Source: an uncultured Spirochaetales bacterium (GTDB lineage: Bacteria > Spirochaetota > Spirochaetia > Sphaerochaetales > Sphaerochaetaceae). From it: DNA of 22,041 nt. The first letter of the stretch is position 1. Each line of letters opens with the position of its first letter. Of this stretch, positions 14,758 to 21,977 are shown in pieces. Made by a program: the position numbers and the translations under genes. The notes beneath the pieces are model-generated. The model was not told the DNA's origin. It saw only the letters and a list, made by a program, of their open reading frames with translations, and searched no databases. The DNA is taken from the NCBI GenBank assembly GCA_934277975.1, contig CAKQWE010000011.1, positions 1-22,041 on the forward strand, given 5' to 3'.

Positions 14758-14789
14758 TATAATTTGAATTATATATAATTTGAGTTATA
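14758..14789. promoter_or_regulatory. Tandem TetR operator candidates over the promoter
   Basis: TATAATTTGAATTATA (14758-14773) is a perfect 7-base inverted repeat around TG. It is immediately followed by TATAATTTGAGTTATA (14774-14789), the same site with one changed base. The pair begins 16 bases before the TetR start codon, and its TATAAT-like elements can serve as the -10 box, so a bound repressor would block the promoter. Confidence 0.65.
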
Positions 14790-14856
14790 CATAACTGGGC
14801 AAAGCTTGTCAATGCAAGCATGATGCAATGCCTGTGCTGTTTTATACCAAAAAGAG

Positions 14857-14917
14857 AAAATTTTGCAAAAGCGGACAAAAAACTGTCCGCAAAATCAAAA
14901 ACTTTCAAAATGCGGAC
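14857..14917 (-). terminator. Possible pyrG terminator with alternative hairpin
   Basis: On the minus strand GCGGAC (14885-14890) pairs with GTCCGC (14871-14876) and is followed by TTTTGCAAAATTTT, a modest terminator after pyrG. A further GTCCGC at 14912-14917 can pair with the same central arm, so two exclusive hairpins are possible. The stem is short and the T run interrupted. Confidence 0.45.
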
Positions 14918-14979
14918 AAAAGCCATAGGTTTACATTCAAACGTCTAGAGCGCATCGACAACGGCTGTACCGCAAAATC

Positions 14980-16590
14980 CTAGAGGGAAAGGGCGGCTTT
15001 TATGAAGCCGTCGAATATTGGATGCGGCTTGGTAGGCCTGCTCTTGAACTCAGGATGCGACTGCACAGCCACAAAGAAAGGATGCTCATCATGTCCAAGC
15101 TCCACAGCCTCTATAAGAGAACCATCAGGAGACTTGCCGCTAAGTACAAGACCTGCATCCACGAACTCCTTTTCAAATGCGTTGTTGAACTCGTAGCGGT
15201 GTCTATGGCGCTCCTGCACCAAGGAACATCCATAGAGGCTCTCCAGCAACGAGCCGGGAGCCAATGTACATGGATATGCTCCAAGACGCATTGTGCCGCC
15301 TTTCTGAAGACCCTTCTGATCCTCCATGAGATCGATTACAGGATGGGCGGTAGCTGAGGAGAACTCGCTTGAATGTGCGTCCTTCCAACCAAGGACGTCA
15401 CGGGCGAACTCTATGCATGCTATCTGCATTCCAAGACATATGCCAAAGTAAGGTATGCGGTTTTCACGGGCATAGCGGCATGCAAGGATCATTCCATCTA
15501 TCCCTCTGTCTCCAAAACCACCTGGAACAAGGATTCCATTCACCCCGCTTAGAAGCGAAACGGCATCCTCATACGAGCAGATCTCGCTTGATTCAATCCA
15601 ACGTAGGGAAAGGCGGGCATCGTTCCATATTGCGGCATGGTTCAAGGACTCCACAATGGAAAGGTATGCATCATGAAGGGCAGTGTACTTCCCCACAATT
15701 GCAATCTCGACATGCGATGTGCTTGAGCGGGAGGATTCAACCTTGTCAACGACATCCTTCCAAAAACTCAGTTCACACTCAGGAGCCTGGATTCCAAGGA
15801 TGCGGCACACAATGTCGTCAAGGTGCTGTTCGTGCAGCATGAGAGGAACTTCGTACAGGCTTCCAAGTGTTTTGTTCTCAATGACGCAGTCAGGCTGTAC
15901 GTTGCAGAACATAGCTATCTTGGACTTTATTGAATCCTCGATTGGGTTGTCGCTTCTAAGGACTATGATATCAGGAAAGAGGCCCAAGCCCTGCATCTCC
16001 TTGACCGAATGCTGGGTTGGTTTGCTCTTGTGTTCGCCGCTTGACGCAAGGTACGGAACCAACGTCACATGGATGAAAAGCCTGTTGGCCTCCCCCACTT
16101 CGTGGCCTATCTGCCTTATGGCTTCAAGGAACGGCTGGCTCTCTATATCACCAACCGTGCCACCAATCTCGGTTATGACGACATCTGCATTCGTCTTGCT
16201 GCCAACGGCGTAAATAAACTTCTTTATCTCGTTCGTGACATGAGGGATTATCTGAACGGTGCTGCCAAGGTACTCCCCTGCGCGCTCCTTCTGCAGGACG
16301 TTCCAATAGACCTTTCCGCTTGTGAGGTTAGAGTACTTGTTGAGGTCTTCGTCTATGAACCTTTCGTAATGGCCAAGATCAAGGTCCGTCTCAGCGCCAT
16401 CCTCCGTGACGAACACCTCACCATGCTGCAAGGGGCTCATGGTTCCAGGGTCTACGTTCATGTAGGGATCAAGCTTCTGCGCAGCAACCTTGAGACCCCT
16501 GTTCTTGAGCAGCCGTCCCAGACTTGCAGCAGTGATGCCTTTTCCTAGGCCCGAAACAACTCCACCCGTTACGAAAATGTACTTGGTCAT
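14980..16590 (-). CDS. pyrG: CTP synthase
   Basis: Makes CTP from UTP, ATP and glutamine in the cytosol. The 536-residue protein starts MTKYIFVTGGVVSGLGKGI, the universal synthetase P-loop, with DPYMNVDPGTMSPLQHGEV and the EIGGTVGDIES stretch of the synthetase domain. The C-terminal glutamine amidotransferase domain shows PGGFGDRG, GICLGMQ with the nucleophilic cysteine, and SHPEF with the His-Glu pair. Length is normal. The ATG at 16590 has GAGGTG nearby; the open frame runs 35 codons further upstream without any homology. It is a single-gene unit with its own promoter. I see no CTP-dependent attenuator like that of Bacillus pyrG in the short leader. Confidence 0.98.
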   Translation of the reverse strand: MTKYIFVTGGVVSGLGKGITAASLGRLLKNRGLKVAAQKLDPYMNVDPGTMSPLQHGEVFVTEDGAETDLDLGHYERFIDEDLNKYSNLTSGKVYWNVLQKERAGEYLGSTVQIIPHVTNEIKKFIYAVGSKTNADVVITEIGGTVGDIESQPFLEAIRQIGHEVGEANRLFIHVTLVPYLASSGEHKSKPTQHSVKEMQGLGLFPDIIVLRSDNPIEDSIKSKIAMFCNVQPDCVIENKTLGSLYEVPLMLHEQHLDDIVCRILGIQAPECELSFWKDVVDKVESSRSSTSHVEIAIVGKYTALHDAYLSIVESLNHAAIWNDARLSLRWIESSEICSYEDAVSLLSGVNGILVPGGFGDRGIDGMILACRYARENRIPYFGICLGMQIACIEFARDVLGWKDAHSSEFSSATAHPVIDLMEDQKGLQKGGTMRLGAYPCTLAPGSLLESLYGCSLVQERHRHRYEFNNAFEKEFVDAGLVLSGKSPDGSLIEAVELGHDEHPFFVAVQSHPEFKSRPTKPHPIFDGFIKAALSL

Positions 16591-16623
16591 AGCGCACCTC
16601 AAAGAAACAAATTCGCACTTTAG

Positions 16624-16651
16624 AATATAGAAACGCCCAACCCCTTGTAAA
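16624..16651 (-). promoter_or_regulatory. pyrG promoter
   Basis: Minus strand -35 TTTACA (16646-16651), 16-base spacer, -10 TATATT (16624-16629), with a leader of about 25 bases to the pyrG ATG. No hairpin is seen in the leader. Confidence 0.6.
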
Positions 16652-16730
16652 GTTGCAAAACCCAAATTCGCAAAGGAAATCCAAAGGAATCCCAAACGTT
16701 TTTCGAAGTCTGTAGCATTCCTAACACTCC

Positions 16731-16830
16731 CCTTGATGCGTCCTGATGCGCCCTAGTCCGCCGTCATACGCCCTTCAACGCCCTAGTCCGCCACACAACG
16801 CCCTTCAACGCCCTTCAACGCCCAAGCCCG
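16731..16830. repeat. Decamer array, ten 10-bp units, in the nfnB-pyrG gap
   Basis: The 316-base gap between nfnB and pyrG holds the nfnB terminator, this array and the pyrG promoter. On the plus strand ten consecutive 10-base units all end in CG, and nine begin with CC. The most frequent unit is CCCTTCAACG (three exact copies, at 16771, 16801 and 16811); CCCTAGTCCG occurs twice (16751, 16781). Units 16751-16780 and 16781-16810 also form a 30-base tandem repeat with five differences. The minus strand is G-rich, with GGG tracts about every 10 bases, and 16801-16829 fits the pattern G3-N3-G3-N7-G3-N7-G3 of a quadruplex. Role unknown. Because 10 is not a multiple of 3, this is not a typical coding repeat. 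Confidence 0.8.
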
Positions 16831-16840
16831 ATGTCCTTGA

Positions 16841-16879
16841 AAAACAAAAACCCCTCCGCAGCACAAAACAGCGAAGGGG
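16841..16879 (-). terminator. nfnB terminator
   Basis: Minus strand stem CCCCTTCGC (16871-16879) with GCGGAGGGG (16851-16859), one G-U pair, 11-base loop, then TTTTTGTTTTT (16840-16850). It comes 28 bases after the nfnB stop and should be efficient. Confidence 0.9.
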
Positions 16880-16907
16880 CTTCGATACAAGCCTACAAAC
16901 AGCTTGC

Positions 16908-18317
16908 TTACTTGTTGCTAAGATACTCGTCTATGGCCTTTGCAGCGACCTTGCCTGCACCCATGGCGGAGATGACAGTTGCAGCACCTGTAACGGCATC
17001 GCCACCGGCGTAGACGCCTTCTCTGGAGGTAAGACCGTTCTCGTTCACGATGATACCGCCGTGGGCGTTGACCTCAAGACCCTTTGTAGTGGACTTGATA
17101 AGTGGGTTTGGAGATGTTCCAATTGCAATGACGACAGTATCGACATCAAGCACGAACTCGGAACCCTCTACAGGAACAGGTCTTCTTCTGCCCTTTGCAT
17201 CAGGCTCTCCAAGCTCCATCTTGATGCACTTGAGACCAGTCACAAAGCCGTTTCTTGGGTCTCGTGGATTGTCTGGATTGTTGTAGCCAAGGACCTCGAT
17301 TGGGTTCTTGAGAAGCTGGAAGTCGATTCCTTCCTCTTCGGCATGCTCCACTTCCTCACGTCTTGCAGGAAGCTCGTTCATGGAACGGCGGTATACGATG
17401 TAGACCTTCTCGGCGCCAAGTCGGAGGGCTGTTCTTGCAGCATCCATTGCAACGTTTCCACCACCGACGACTGCAACCTTTCCACCCTTCATGATAGGAG
17501 TGTCGTCCTTCTCTCTGAAAGCCTTCATGAGGTTGCTTCTTGTAAGGTACTCGTTTGCAGAGTAGACGCCCTTGAGGGATTCGCCCGGGATTCCCATGAA
17601 GTTTGGAAGACCTGCGCCGGAGCCTACGAATACAGCCTCGTTGCCCATCTCGAAGAGCTCATCGATTGTGAGGGTCTTTCCAATGACCATGTTCGTCTCA
17701 ATGTCAACGCCCATTGCCTTGAGGTTCTCGACCTCTCTTGCCACGATTGCCTTTGGGAGCCTGAACTCAGGGATTCCATAGACGAGAACACCACCTGCGA
17801 CATGCAGTGCCTCGTATACTGAGACCTTGTAGCCTTTCTTAGCAAGGTCGCCTGCACAAGTAAGGCCGGAAGGACCGGAACCAACGATTGCAACCCTGTG
17901 TCCGTTGGATGCAGGAACAGCAGGTGCTTCCTTTGAATTCTCGTTGTGCCAGTCAGCCACATATCTCTCAAGACGACCGATTCCAACAGGCTCGAACTTT
18001 ATGCCAAGGGTGCACTTGCTCTCGCACTGGGTCTCCTGAGGGCAGACCCTTCCGCACACTGCCGGGAGGGAGGATGTCTGGTTGATTACGTTGTAGGCAC
18101 CCTCGAAGTCCTCTTTCTTGATGCAGTCTATGAAGGAAGGGATGTCTATGTTTACAGGACAGCCCTGTACGCATGGCTTGTTCTTGCAGTGGAGGCATCT
18201 GTTGGCCTCGTCAATAGCCATCTGATGGGTGTAGCCCAAGGCCACTTCCTTGAAGTTATGTGCTCTTACCTGTGGTTCCTGCACAGGCATTTCATGTTTC
18301 TTAGGATCAATTGCCAT
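16908..18317 (-). CDS. nfnB: NfnB, large subunit of NADH-dependent ferredoxin:NADP oxidoreductase
   Basis: Large subunit of the electron-bifurcating transhydrogenase NfnAB, which links NADPH to NADH and ferredoxin; close relatives are often annotated as glutamate synthase small chain GltA. The 469-residue protein has two N-terminal [4Fe-4S] motif sets (Cys41, 44, 49, 53 and Cys88, 92, 98, 102), a first dinucleotide fold AIVGSGPSGLTCAG (about 144-157) for FAD and a second VAVVGGGNVAMDAAR for NADPH. The pairing with nfnA, 11 bases upstream, supports Nfn rather than glutamate synthase. The ATG at 18317 has AAGGAG 7 bases upstream; 12 further in-frame codons upstream lie over the nfnA end. A strong terminator follows. 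Confidence 0.93.
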   Translation of the reverse strand: MAIDPKKHEMPVQEPQVRAHNFKEVALGYTHQMAIDEANRCLHCKNKPCVQGCPVNIDIPSFIDCIKKEDFEGAYNVINQTSSLPAVCGRVCPQETQCESKCTLGIKFEPVGIGRLERYVADWHNENSKEAPAVPASNGHRVAIVGSGPSGLTCAGDLAKKGYKVSVYEALHVAGGVLVYGIPEFRLPKAIVAREVENLKAMGVDIETNMVIGKTLTIDELFEMGNEAVFVGSGAGLPNFMGIPGESLKGVYSANEYLTRSNLMKAFREKDDTPIMKGGKVAVVGGGNVAMDAARTALRLGAEKVYIVYRRSMNELPARREEVEHAEEEGIDFQLLKNPIEVLGYNNPDNPRDPRNGFVTGLKCIKMELGEPDAKGRRRPVPVEGSEFVLDVDTVVIAIGTSPNPLIKSTTKGLEVNAHGGIIVNENGLTSREGVYAGGDAVTGAATVISAMGAGKVAAKAIDEYLSNK

Positions 18318-18328
18318 AACCTGTCTCC

Positions 18329-19177
18329 TTAAGCGTTCTTGAAAAGATTGCATGTCTCTTCATGGGCCTTGCGTTCAAAGTCCATGTACATGCGGCCACG
18401 GGACATGGCCTCGTCGAAATCAACTTCATAGCCGTTGAAGTCCGGTCCATCCACACATGCGAACTTGGTGACCTTCTTGCCGTCCTGGTTGAGCGTAAGC
18501 CTGCAACCACCGCACATGCCTGTGCCGTCTATCATGATTGGGTTCATGGAGACCGTTACAGGAACACCAAAAGGCTTTGCAGTAAGAACGACGAACTTCA
18601 TCATGATAAGAGGTCCTATCGTGATTATGAGGTCGAACTTCTCCCCTGCTTCAAGCATTTCCTTCAATGGAACGGTTACGTTGCCGTGGCGGCCGTATGA
18701 ACCATCGTCAGTCATGACGAAGAGCTTGTCAGAGTATGCCTTGAACTCATCCTCAAGGATGAGGAGGTCCTTGCTTCTGAATCCTATGATGCTCGTCACC
18801 TCGGCACCCTGGGCGTGGAACTCCTCGGCGATAGGCATTGCGATTGCGCATCCCACACCACCGCCAATGATGCAGACCTTCTTGATTCCTTCCGTATGTG
18901 TAGGAACGCCAAGTGGTCCTACGAAGTCCTGAATGTACTCACCTGCATTCTTGTGGTTGAGCTTCTCAGTCGTGGCCCCCACGATCTGGAAGATGATCTT
19001 GACGGTTCCCTTCTCCTTGTCGCAGCCTGCGACTGTGAGAGGAATGCGCTCTCCATCCTCGTCAACACGAAGGATGATGAACTGACCCGGCTTTGCCTTG
19101 GCCGCTACGAAAGGAGCTACAATCTCCATTTGGGTAACGGTAGGATTAAGATTTTTTTTAGTAGCAATCTGGTACAT
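18329..19177 (-). CDS. nfnA: NfnA, FAD/NAD and [2Fe-2S] subunit of NfnAB
   Basis: Small subunit of NfnAB, similar to dihydroorotate dehydrogenase electron transfer subunit PyrK and ferredoxin-NADP reductase alpha. Residues 1 to about 95 form the FAD barrel (GQFIILRVD, ERIPLTVAG), residues 97 to 210 the NAD fold (VCIIGGGVGCAIAMPIA), and the C-terminal part DGTGMCGGCRLTLN with FACVDGPDFNGYEVDF binds a [2Fe-2S] cluster (Cys222, 225, 241 visible). Length of 282 aa is normal. The ATG has GGAGGG just upstream. It forms a two-gene unit with nfnB. The 99-base gap before it contains only a weak promoter-like pair (TTGTTT, 17 bases, GATAAT), which I do not list separately. Confidence 0.95.
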   Translation of the reverse strand: MYQIATKKNLNPTVTQMEIVAPFVAAKAKPGQFIILRVDEDGERIPLTVAGCDKEKGTVKIIFQIVGATTEKLNHKNAGEYIQDFVGPLGVPTHTEGIKKVCIIGGGVGCAIAMPIAEEFHAQGAEVTSIIGFRSKDLLILEDEFKAYSDKLFVMTDDGSYGRHGNVTVPLKEMLEAGEKFDLIITIGPLIMMKFVVLTAKPFGVPVTVSMNPIMIDGTGMCGGCRLTLNQDGKKVTKFACVDGPDFNGYEVDFDEAMSRGRMYMDFERKAHEETCNLFKNA

Positions 19178-19276
19178 AGACCCTCCACTTTAAAAGTGCC
19201 TCATTGTTGCGATGCACGCATCCAAATCCCTATTATCTACGAATCATTGCATAAAAACAAGTCAAAAGAGCAACTT

Positions 19277-19756
19277 TCAAAAGTACCTTTCAAAGACTTC
19301 TTTGCCCAGCCTTGAAAGGTTCGAAGCAAGTTCGTCGGCCAACTTCCTCCTATATCCCGGAGCAATGCCGAAACCTGCATTCGAAGGGTTTTCAGCCAGA
19401 CCAACGAACAGATCCACCTCCAAGGCCCGTGACAGGAATCCCCAAACCAAGGATGCTCCGTCACCGCAGGAGCAAGGACAAGCGGTCCTGGAATACTCCA
19501 CAACTCTCTTGAATGTAACCACTCCCTCCGTAACCAAATCAACTCCTTCCACATGTCCAATTGGAGGAAGCCCAGACAAAGGGTAACGAAGGTCCACTTT
19601 CAGGGGTTTGCCCAAAAAATCAGCTGCAAGCTGCGCTGTCGTACCACCGCACACGATATGGACACCGCTGTTTTCAAAGAAAGCACCAAGCATGGAGTCC
19701 AAATCCACACCATGCAAAGGAGGCCCAAAAAGAACGTTCACGACACAAGTCTGCAC
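19277..19756 (-). CDS. Standalone SpoIIE-phosphatase C-terminal-type domain protein
   Basis: A 159-residue protein whose stretches VNVLFGPP, HIVCGGTTAQLAADFLG, LPPIGHVEGVDLVTEGVVTF and LSRLGKEVFERYF resemble, as I recall the family, the C-terminal extension of SpoIIE-type serine phosphatases encoded beside Fe-hydrogenase and NuoE-like genes in anaerobes. The phosphatase catalytic domain itself is absent, so this is a free-standing version. The frame stays open to 19810, but the extra 18 residues are Gly/Cys/Phe-rich without a ribosome site. The GTG at 19756 has GGGGGT shortly upstream and places the conserved GPP normally, so I chose it. It follows the [2Fe-2S] ferredoxin gene, its usual partner. 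Function unknown; redox-linked signalling is possible. Confidence 0.65.
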   Translation of the reverse strand: MQTCVVNVLFGPPLHGVDLDSMLGAFFENSGVHIVCGGTTAQLAADFLGKPLKVDLRYPLSGLPPIGHVEGVDLVTEGVVTFKRVVEYSRTACPCSCGDGASLVWGFLSRALEVDLFVGLAENPSNAGFGIAPGYRRKLADELASNLSRLGKEVFERYF

Positions 19757-19820
19757 AGCGGCACCCCCACAAAAGCCAAACCCGCAAAAGCCAACCACAC
19801 AAAAGACCACAACGGAAGAA

Positions 19821-20060
19821 CTAGACCTTGGCCTTTATCTCGCTCTCGTAGAACTCTTCCACGGACGAAGGCATGACTGAGAACGTCTCATCTCCAACCA
19901 TTACGCACACGCCCTTTTGGCAGTTGCCGGTGCAGAACGAACCATCAAGTTCCACAGAGTCTGAAAGCCCGTCCCTCTCCACTAGGTCCTGAAGCGTCTC
20001 CACGACCTGCCTTGCGCCTTTGAGATGACAAAGGGAACCAACGCAAATAGTCACCTTCAC
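19821..20060 (-). CDS. Thioredoxin-like [2Fe-2S] ferredoxin (NuoE-type)
   Basis: A 79-residue protein with the thioredoxin-like [2Fe-2S] pattern CVGSLCHLKG (Cys6, Cys11) and FCTGNCQKG (Cys43, Cys47), as in NuoE/HydC small subunits; Cys52 is extra. It lacks the helical N-terminal part of full NuoE. It probably carries electrons, or senses redox state, for a hydrogenase or NAD(P)-linked enzyme. The start is GTG at 20060, overlapping the upstream stop as GTGA, with GGGAGGT 7 bases before it. The gene follows the APH-type kinase gene and precedes the SpoIIE-C-type gene. Confidence 0.9.
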   Translation of the reverse strand: MKVTICVGSLCHLKGARQVVETLQDLVERDGLSDSVELDGSFCTGNCQKGVCVMVGDETFSVMPSSVEEFYESEIKAKV

Positions 20061-20791
20061 AGGAAATACCTCCCATAGAACTCACGGTCCATACGGTTTC
20101 CAACGGCATACCTCATGGCAGCCAAGAAAGGAACCCATTTGTTTACAGCATATATCGTTGTAGGAGCCTTGCGACAGTAGAGACCAAGATACTCCCTTGC
20201 AAAACCCTCGCCAACCGTGCGTGTAAGGAGCAGGTACGTCATGGCCGCATCGTCATCCCCCACACCAAGGCAGGCCTTTGACCAGTCAAGCGTGAACAGC
20301 CTACCGTCATCGGCCTCCACCACATTGGACAACGTGAAGTCCCCATGGCAAAGCTGGTCCCCCTCGGGCATGGGCTCAAGGTTCCTAAGCAGAGCAAGCT
20401 TCACAGAGCTTGGAAGCGTAGACCCGTCCACGGTGGCACGAATGAGACCCTTGGTCGAAGGCAGTCCGCAGTACGTCCTGGAATGAATGCCAACCTGAAG
20501 GTCCACGAAGGCACAAAGAAGCCCTCCACGACGGGTAGGCACCTGCGCATACAACTGGTCCAGAGCACGTCCTTTCACATAGTCCGATACCAGCGTCCAA
20601 CGCCCATCCTGCTCCACAACGGAATGCAGAGCGGGAACATCAAGGCCAACCTCCGCCGCAACGGAGAGGAAGAACGCCTCCTTCAATATATATGACATTG
20701 GAACGGAGTTTCTGAACGCCTTTATGGAAAGGTTTCCGTCGTGATAGACGGTCTTGTCGTTCCTTACAGCTATTATCCTATCCAGATTCAT
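20057..20791 (-). CDS. APH-type (aminoglycoside phosphotransferase fold) kinase
   Basis: A 244-residue small-molecule kinase-like protein of the APH/choline kinase fold. Seen are Lys24 in LSIKAF, CHGDFTLSNVV with catalytic Asp151 and Asn156, and TLDWSKA with metal-binding Asp169. It resembles the short TIGR02172-like group. The substrate is unknown and resistance should not be assumed. GGGAGGAG lies about 8 bases before the ATG at 20791. The gene follows lysR by 32 bases and overlaps the ferredoxin gene by 4 bases, so it is part of a probable lysR-kinase-ferredoxin-SpoIIE-C operon. Confidence 0.85.
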   Translation of the reverse strand: MNLDRIIAVRNDKTVYHDGNLSIKAFRNSVPMSYILKEAFFLSVAAEVGLDVPALHSVVEQDGRWTLVSDYVKGRALDQLYAQVPTRRGGLLCAFVDLQVGIHSRTYCGLPSTKGLIRATVDGSTLPSSVKLALLRNLEPMPEGDQLCHGDFTLSNVVEADDGRLFTLDWSKACLGVGDDDAAMTYLLLTRTVGEGFAREYLGLYCRKAPTTIYAVNKWVPFLAAMRYAVGNRMDREFYGRYFL

Positions 20792-20823
20792 ATCAAAGGC
20801 TCCTCCCTAGACCTGTCCTACCG

Positions 20824-21804
20824 CTATTGGTCCTTGCCATCCGCTGAAGGGACCACACTCTTTGGAGAAATGATAGGATTGTCTATTATCCTACGCTTCG
20901 AAAGGATCATCTGCTCAATGAACATCTGGTCAAGCTTCGTAAGGGTATAGTCCTTCTTGTGTATGAGGACATCCTTGTAGGGTCGTTCGACACCTTCGCA
21001 GCGCCTTTGCACGAGGTTGTAGCGGTCGAGTATCTCCTGAGGCACGGGGGACACCCACATGAAGCACTCGTTGTTCTGGCTCATGAGCTCGAACTGGCTC
21101 CCCCTCTCGAACACGAATATGCGCTGGGATGAATCCTCGGAGATCTCCTCCTTGCTCACAGTCGTATACGGCACGGATGGAACGTACGGGTCTGCATGCG
21201 CGACCTGAATGAAGTACGAAAGGTCGTCGAGGGTTATGGCATCCTGGTACGCAAGAGGACAGTCGCGGTTCATCAGAAGCACGTAGTTGAACTCCGCAAC
21301 GAGCTCGTATGCAAAGTTCTTTTCATCCAGCATCTTCTTGTAGTACTTGTCGTTGTTCTCCGCGTACCTCACGATTCCAAGTCTATAGTCGTCCTGAAGC
21401 ATGTTCTGGATGACCATTCTGGAATTGGTCTCCATATAGAAGAGGTCTATGACATCGTTTGGATCCAAAAGATTGGAGAACTTTGCAAAGCCATCGGCAA
21501 TGTACGAGGCCCTTGGAGCGGAGACGGAGAAGCGTTTCTTAGCCACCGTACCAGTCTTGAGGATCTGCTCGACTTCATCCACCTGCTGCAGGATGTTCTT
21601 CGCGTACTTCACGAAGATTTCGCCTTCAGGTGTGAGCGTCATGCCCTTCGAGCTACGATCGAACAACGTAAGTCCAAGACCTGTCTCAAGTTCCTTTATT
21701 GCCCTGCTTAGATTTGGTTGTCCAACGCATAAAGTCTCAGCCGCCTTGTTTATGGAATTGGTCTCCGCAATCTCAACGGCGTATTTCATGTGAAGCAGGT
21801 TCAT
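20824..21804 (-). CDS. LysR family transcriptional regulator
   Basis: A 326-residue regulator. Residues 1-60 are the LysR winged helix-turn-helix (YAVEIAETNSINKAAETL, QPNLSRAIKELETGLGLTLFDR, GMTLTPEGEIFVKYA), followed by a linker helix and the periplasmic-binding-protein-like effector domain from about 90. The C-terminal 40 residues (KKDYTLTKLDQMFIEQM and after) extend a little beyond the usual domain. The ATG at 21804 has GGAGG about 7 bases upstream. LysR proteins often control a divergent neighbour, here the incomplete plus-strand gene at the right edge; the operon downstream of lysR is another candidate target. Confidence 0.95.
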   Translation of the reverse strand: MNLLHMKYAVEIAETNSINKAAETLCVGQPNLSRAIKELETGLGLTLFDRSSKGMTLTPEGEIFVKYAKNILQQVDEVEQILKTGTVAKKRFSVSAPRASYIADGFAKFSNLLDPNDVIDLFYMETNSRMVIQNMLQDDYRLGIVRYAENNDKYYKKMLDEKNFAYELVAEFNYVLLMNRDCPLAYQDAITLDDLSYFIQVAHADPYVPSVPYTTVSKEEISEDSSQRIFVFERGSQFELMSQNNECFMWVSPVPQEILDRYNLVQRRCEGVERPYKDVLIHKKDYTLTKLDQMFIEQMILSKRRIIDNPIISPKSVVPSADGKDQ

Positions 21805-21977
21805 TATGGCCTCCGCACATCAAAGTATAATGAGAAATCGCAGTTTTGCACAGAGACTCGGTTTCCCTCCACCTGTCGATTGAAACCAACCTATTAAAAC
21901 CCTCCTATTTTGTGTCGCTATTGGGTTAATTGTTTCCACCTTTTTTGATAAGAGGCCACGACGACTTTTCTCCAAGG
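21805..21977. promoter_or_regulatory. lysR upstream region
   Basis: This 173-base gap contains overlapping -10-like boxes on the two strands: TATACT on minus (21824-21829) and TATAAT on plus (21826-21831). Neither has a good -35 box. The inverted repeat GGTTTC/GAAACC (21860-21865, 21882-21887) is a weak regulator-site candidate. Confidence 0.3.

Noticed and set aside
16591..16623. CTP-responsive attenuator in the pyrG leader
   Set aside because: The leader is about 25 bases, with no initial G-run followed by pyrimidines and no hairpin.
16731..16830. CRISPR array
   Set aside because: Units are 10 bases without spacers, so the structure is a simple tandem repeat.
16746..17822. Long plus-strand open frame of 358 codons opposite nfnB
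   Set aside because: It lies over the strongly supported nfnB gene, starts inside the decamer array, is rich in Cys, Ser and His with no domain resemblance, and has no ribosome site.
16908..18317. Annotation as glutamate synthase small subunit
   Set aside because: It is adjacent to nfnA, and no large glutamate synthase subunit is present, so NfnB is the better reading.
19757..19810. Cys/Gly/Phe-rich N-terminal extension of the SpoIIE-C-type protein
   Set aside because: It is open in frame, but there is no ribosome site for it; GGGGGT precedes a better-placed GTG at 19756.
21860..21887. GGTTTC/GAAACC inverted repeat as a firm LysR box
   Set aside because: The arms are only 6 bases with 16 between and lack the T-N11-A pattern, so it was kept only as a weak note.
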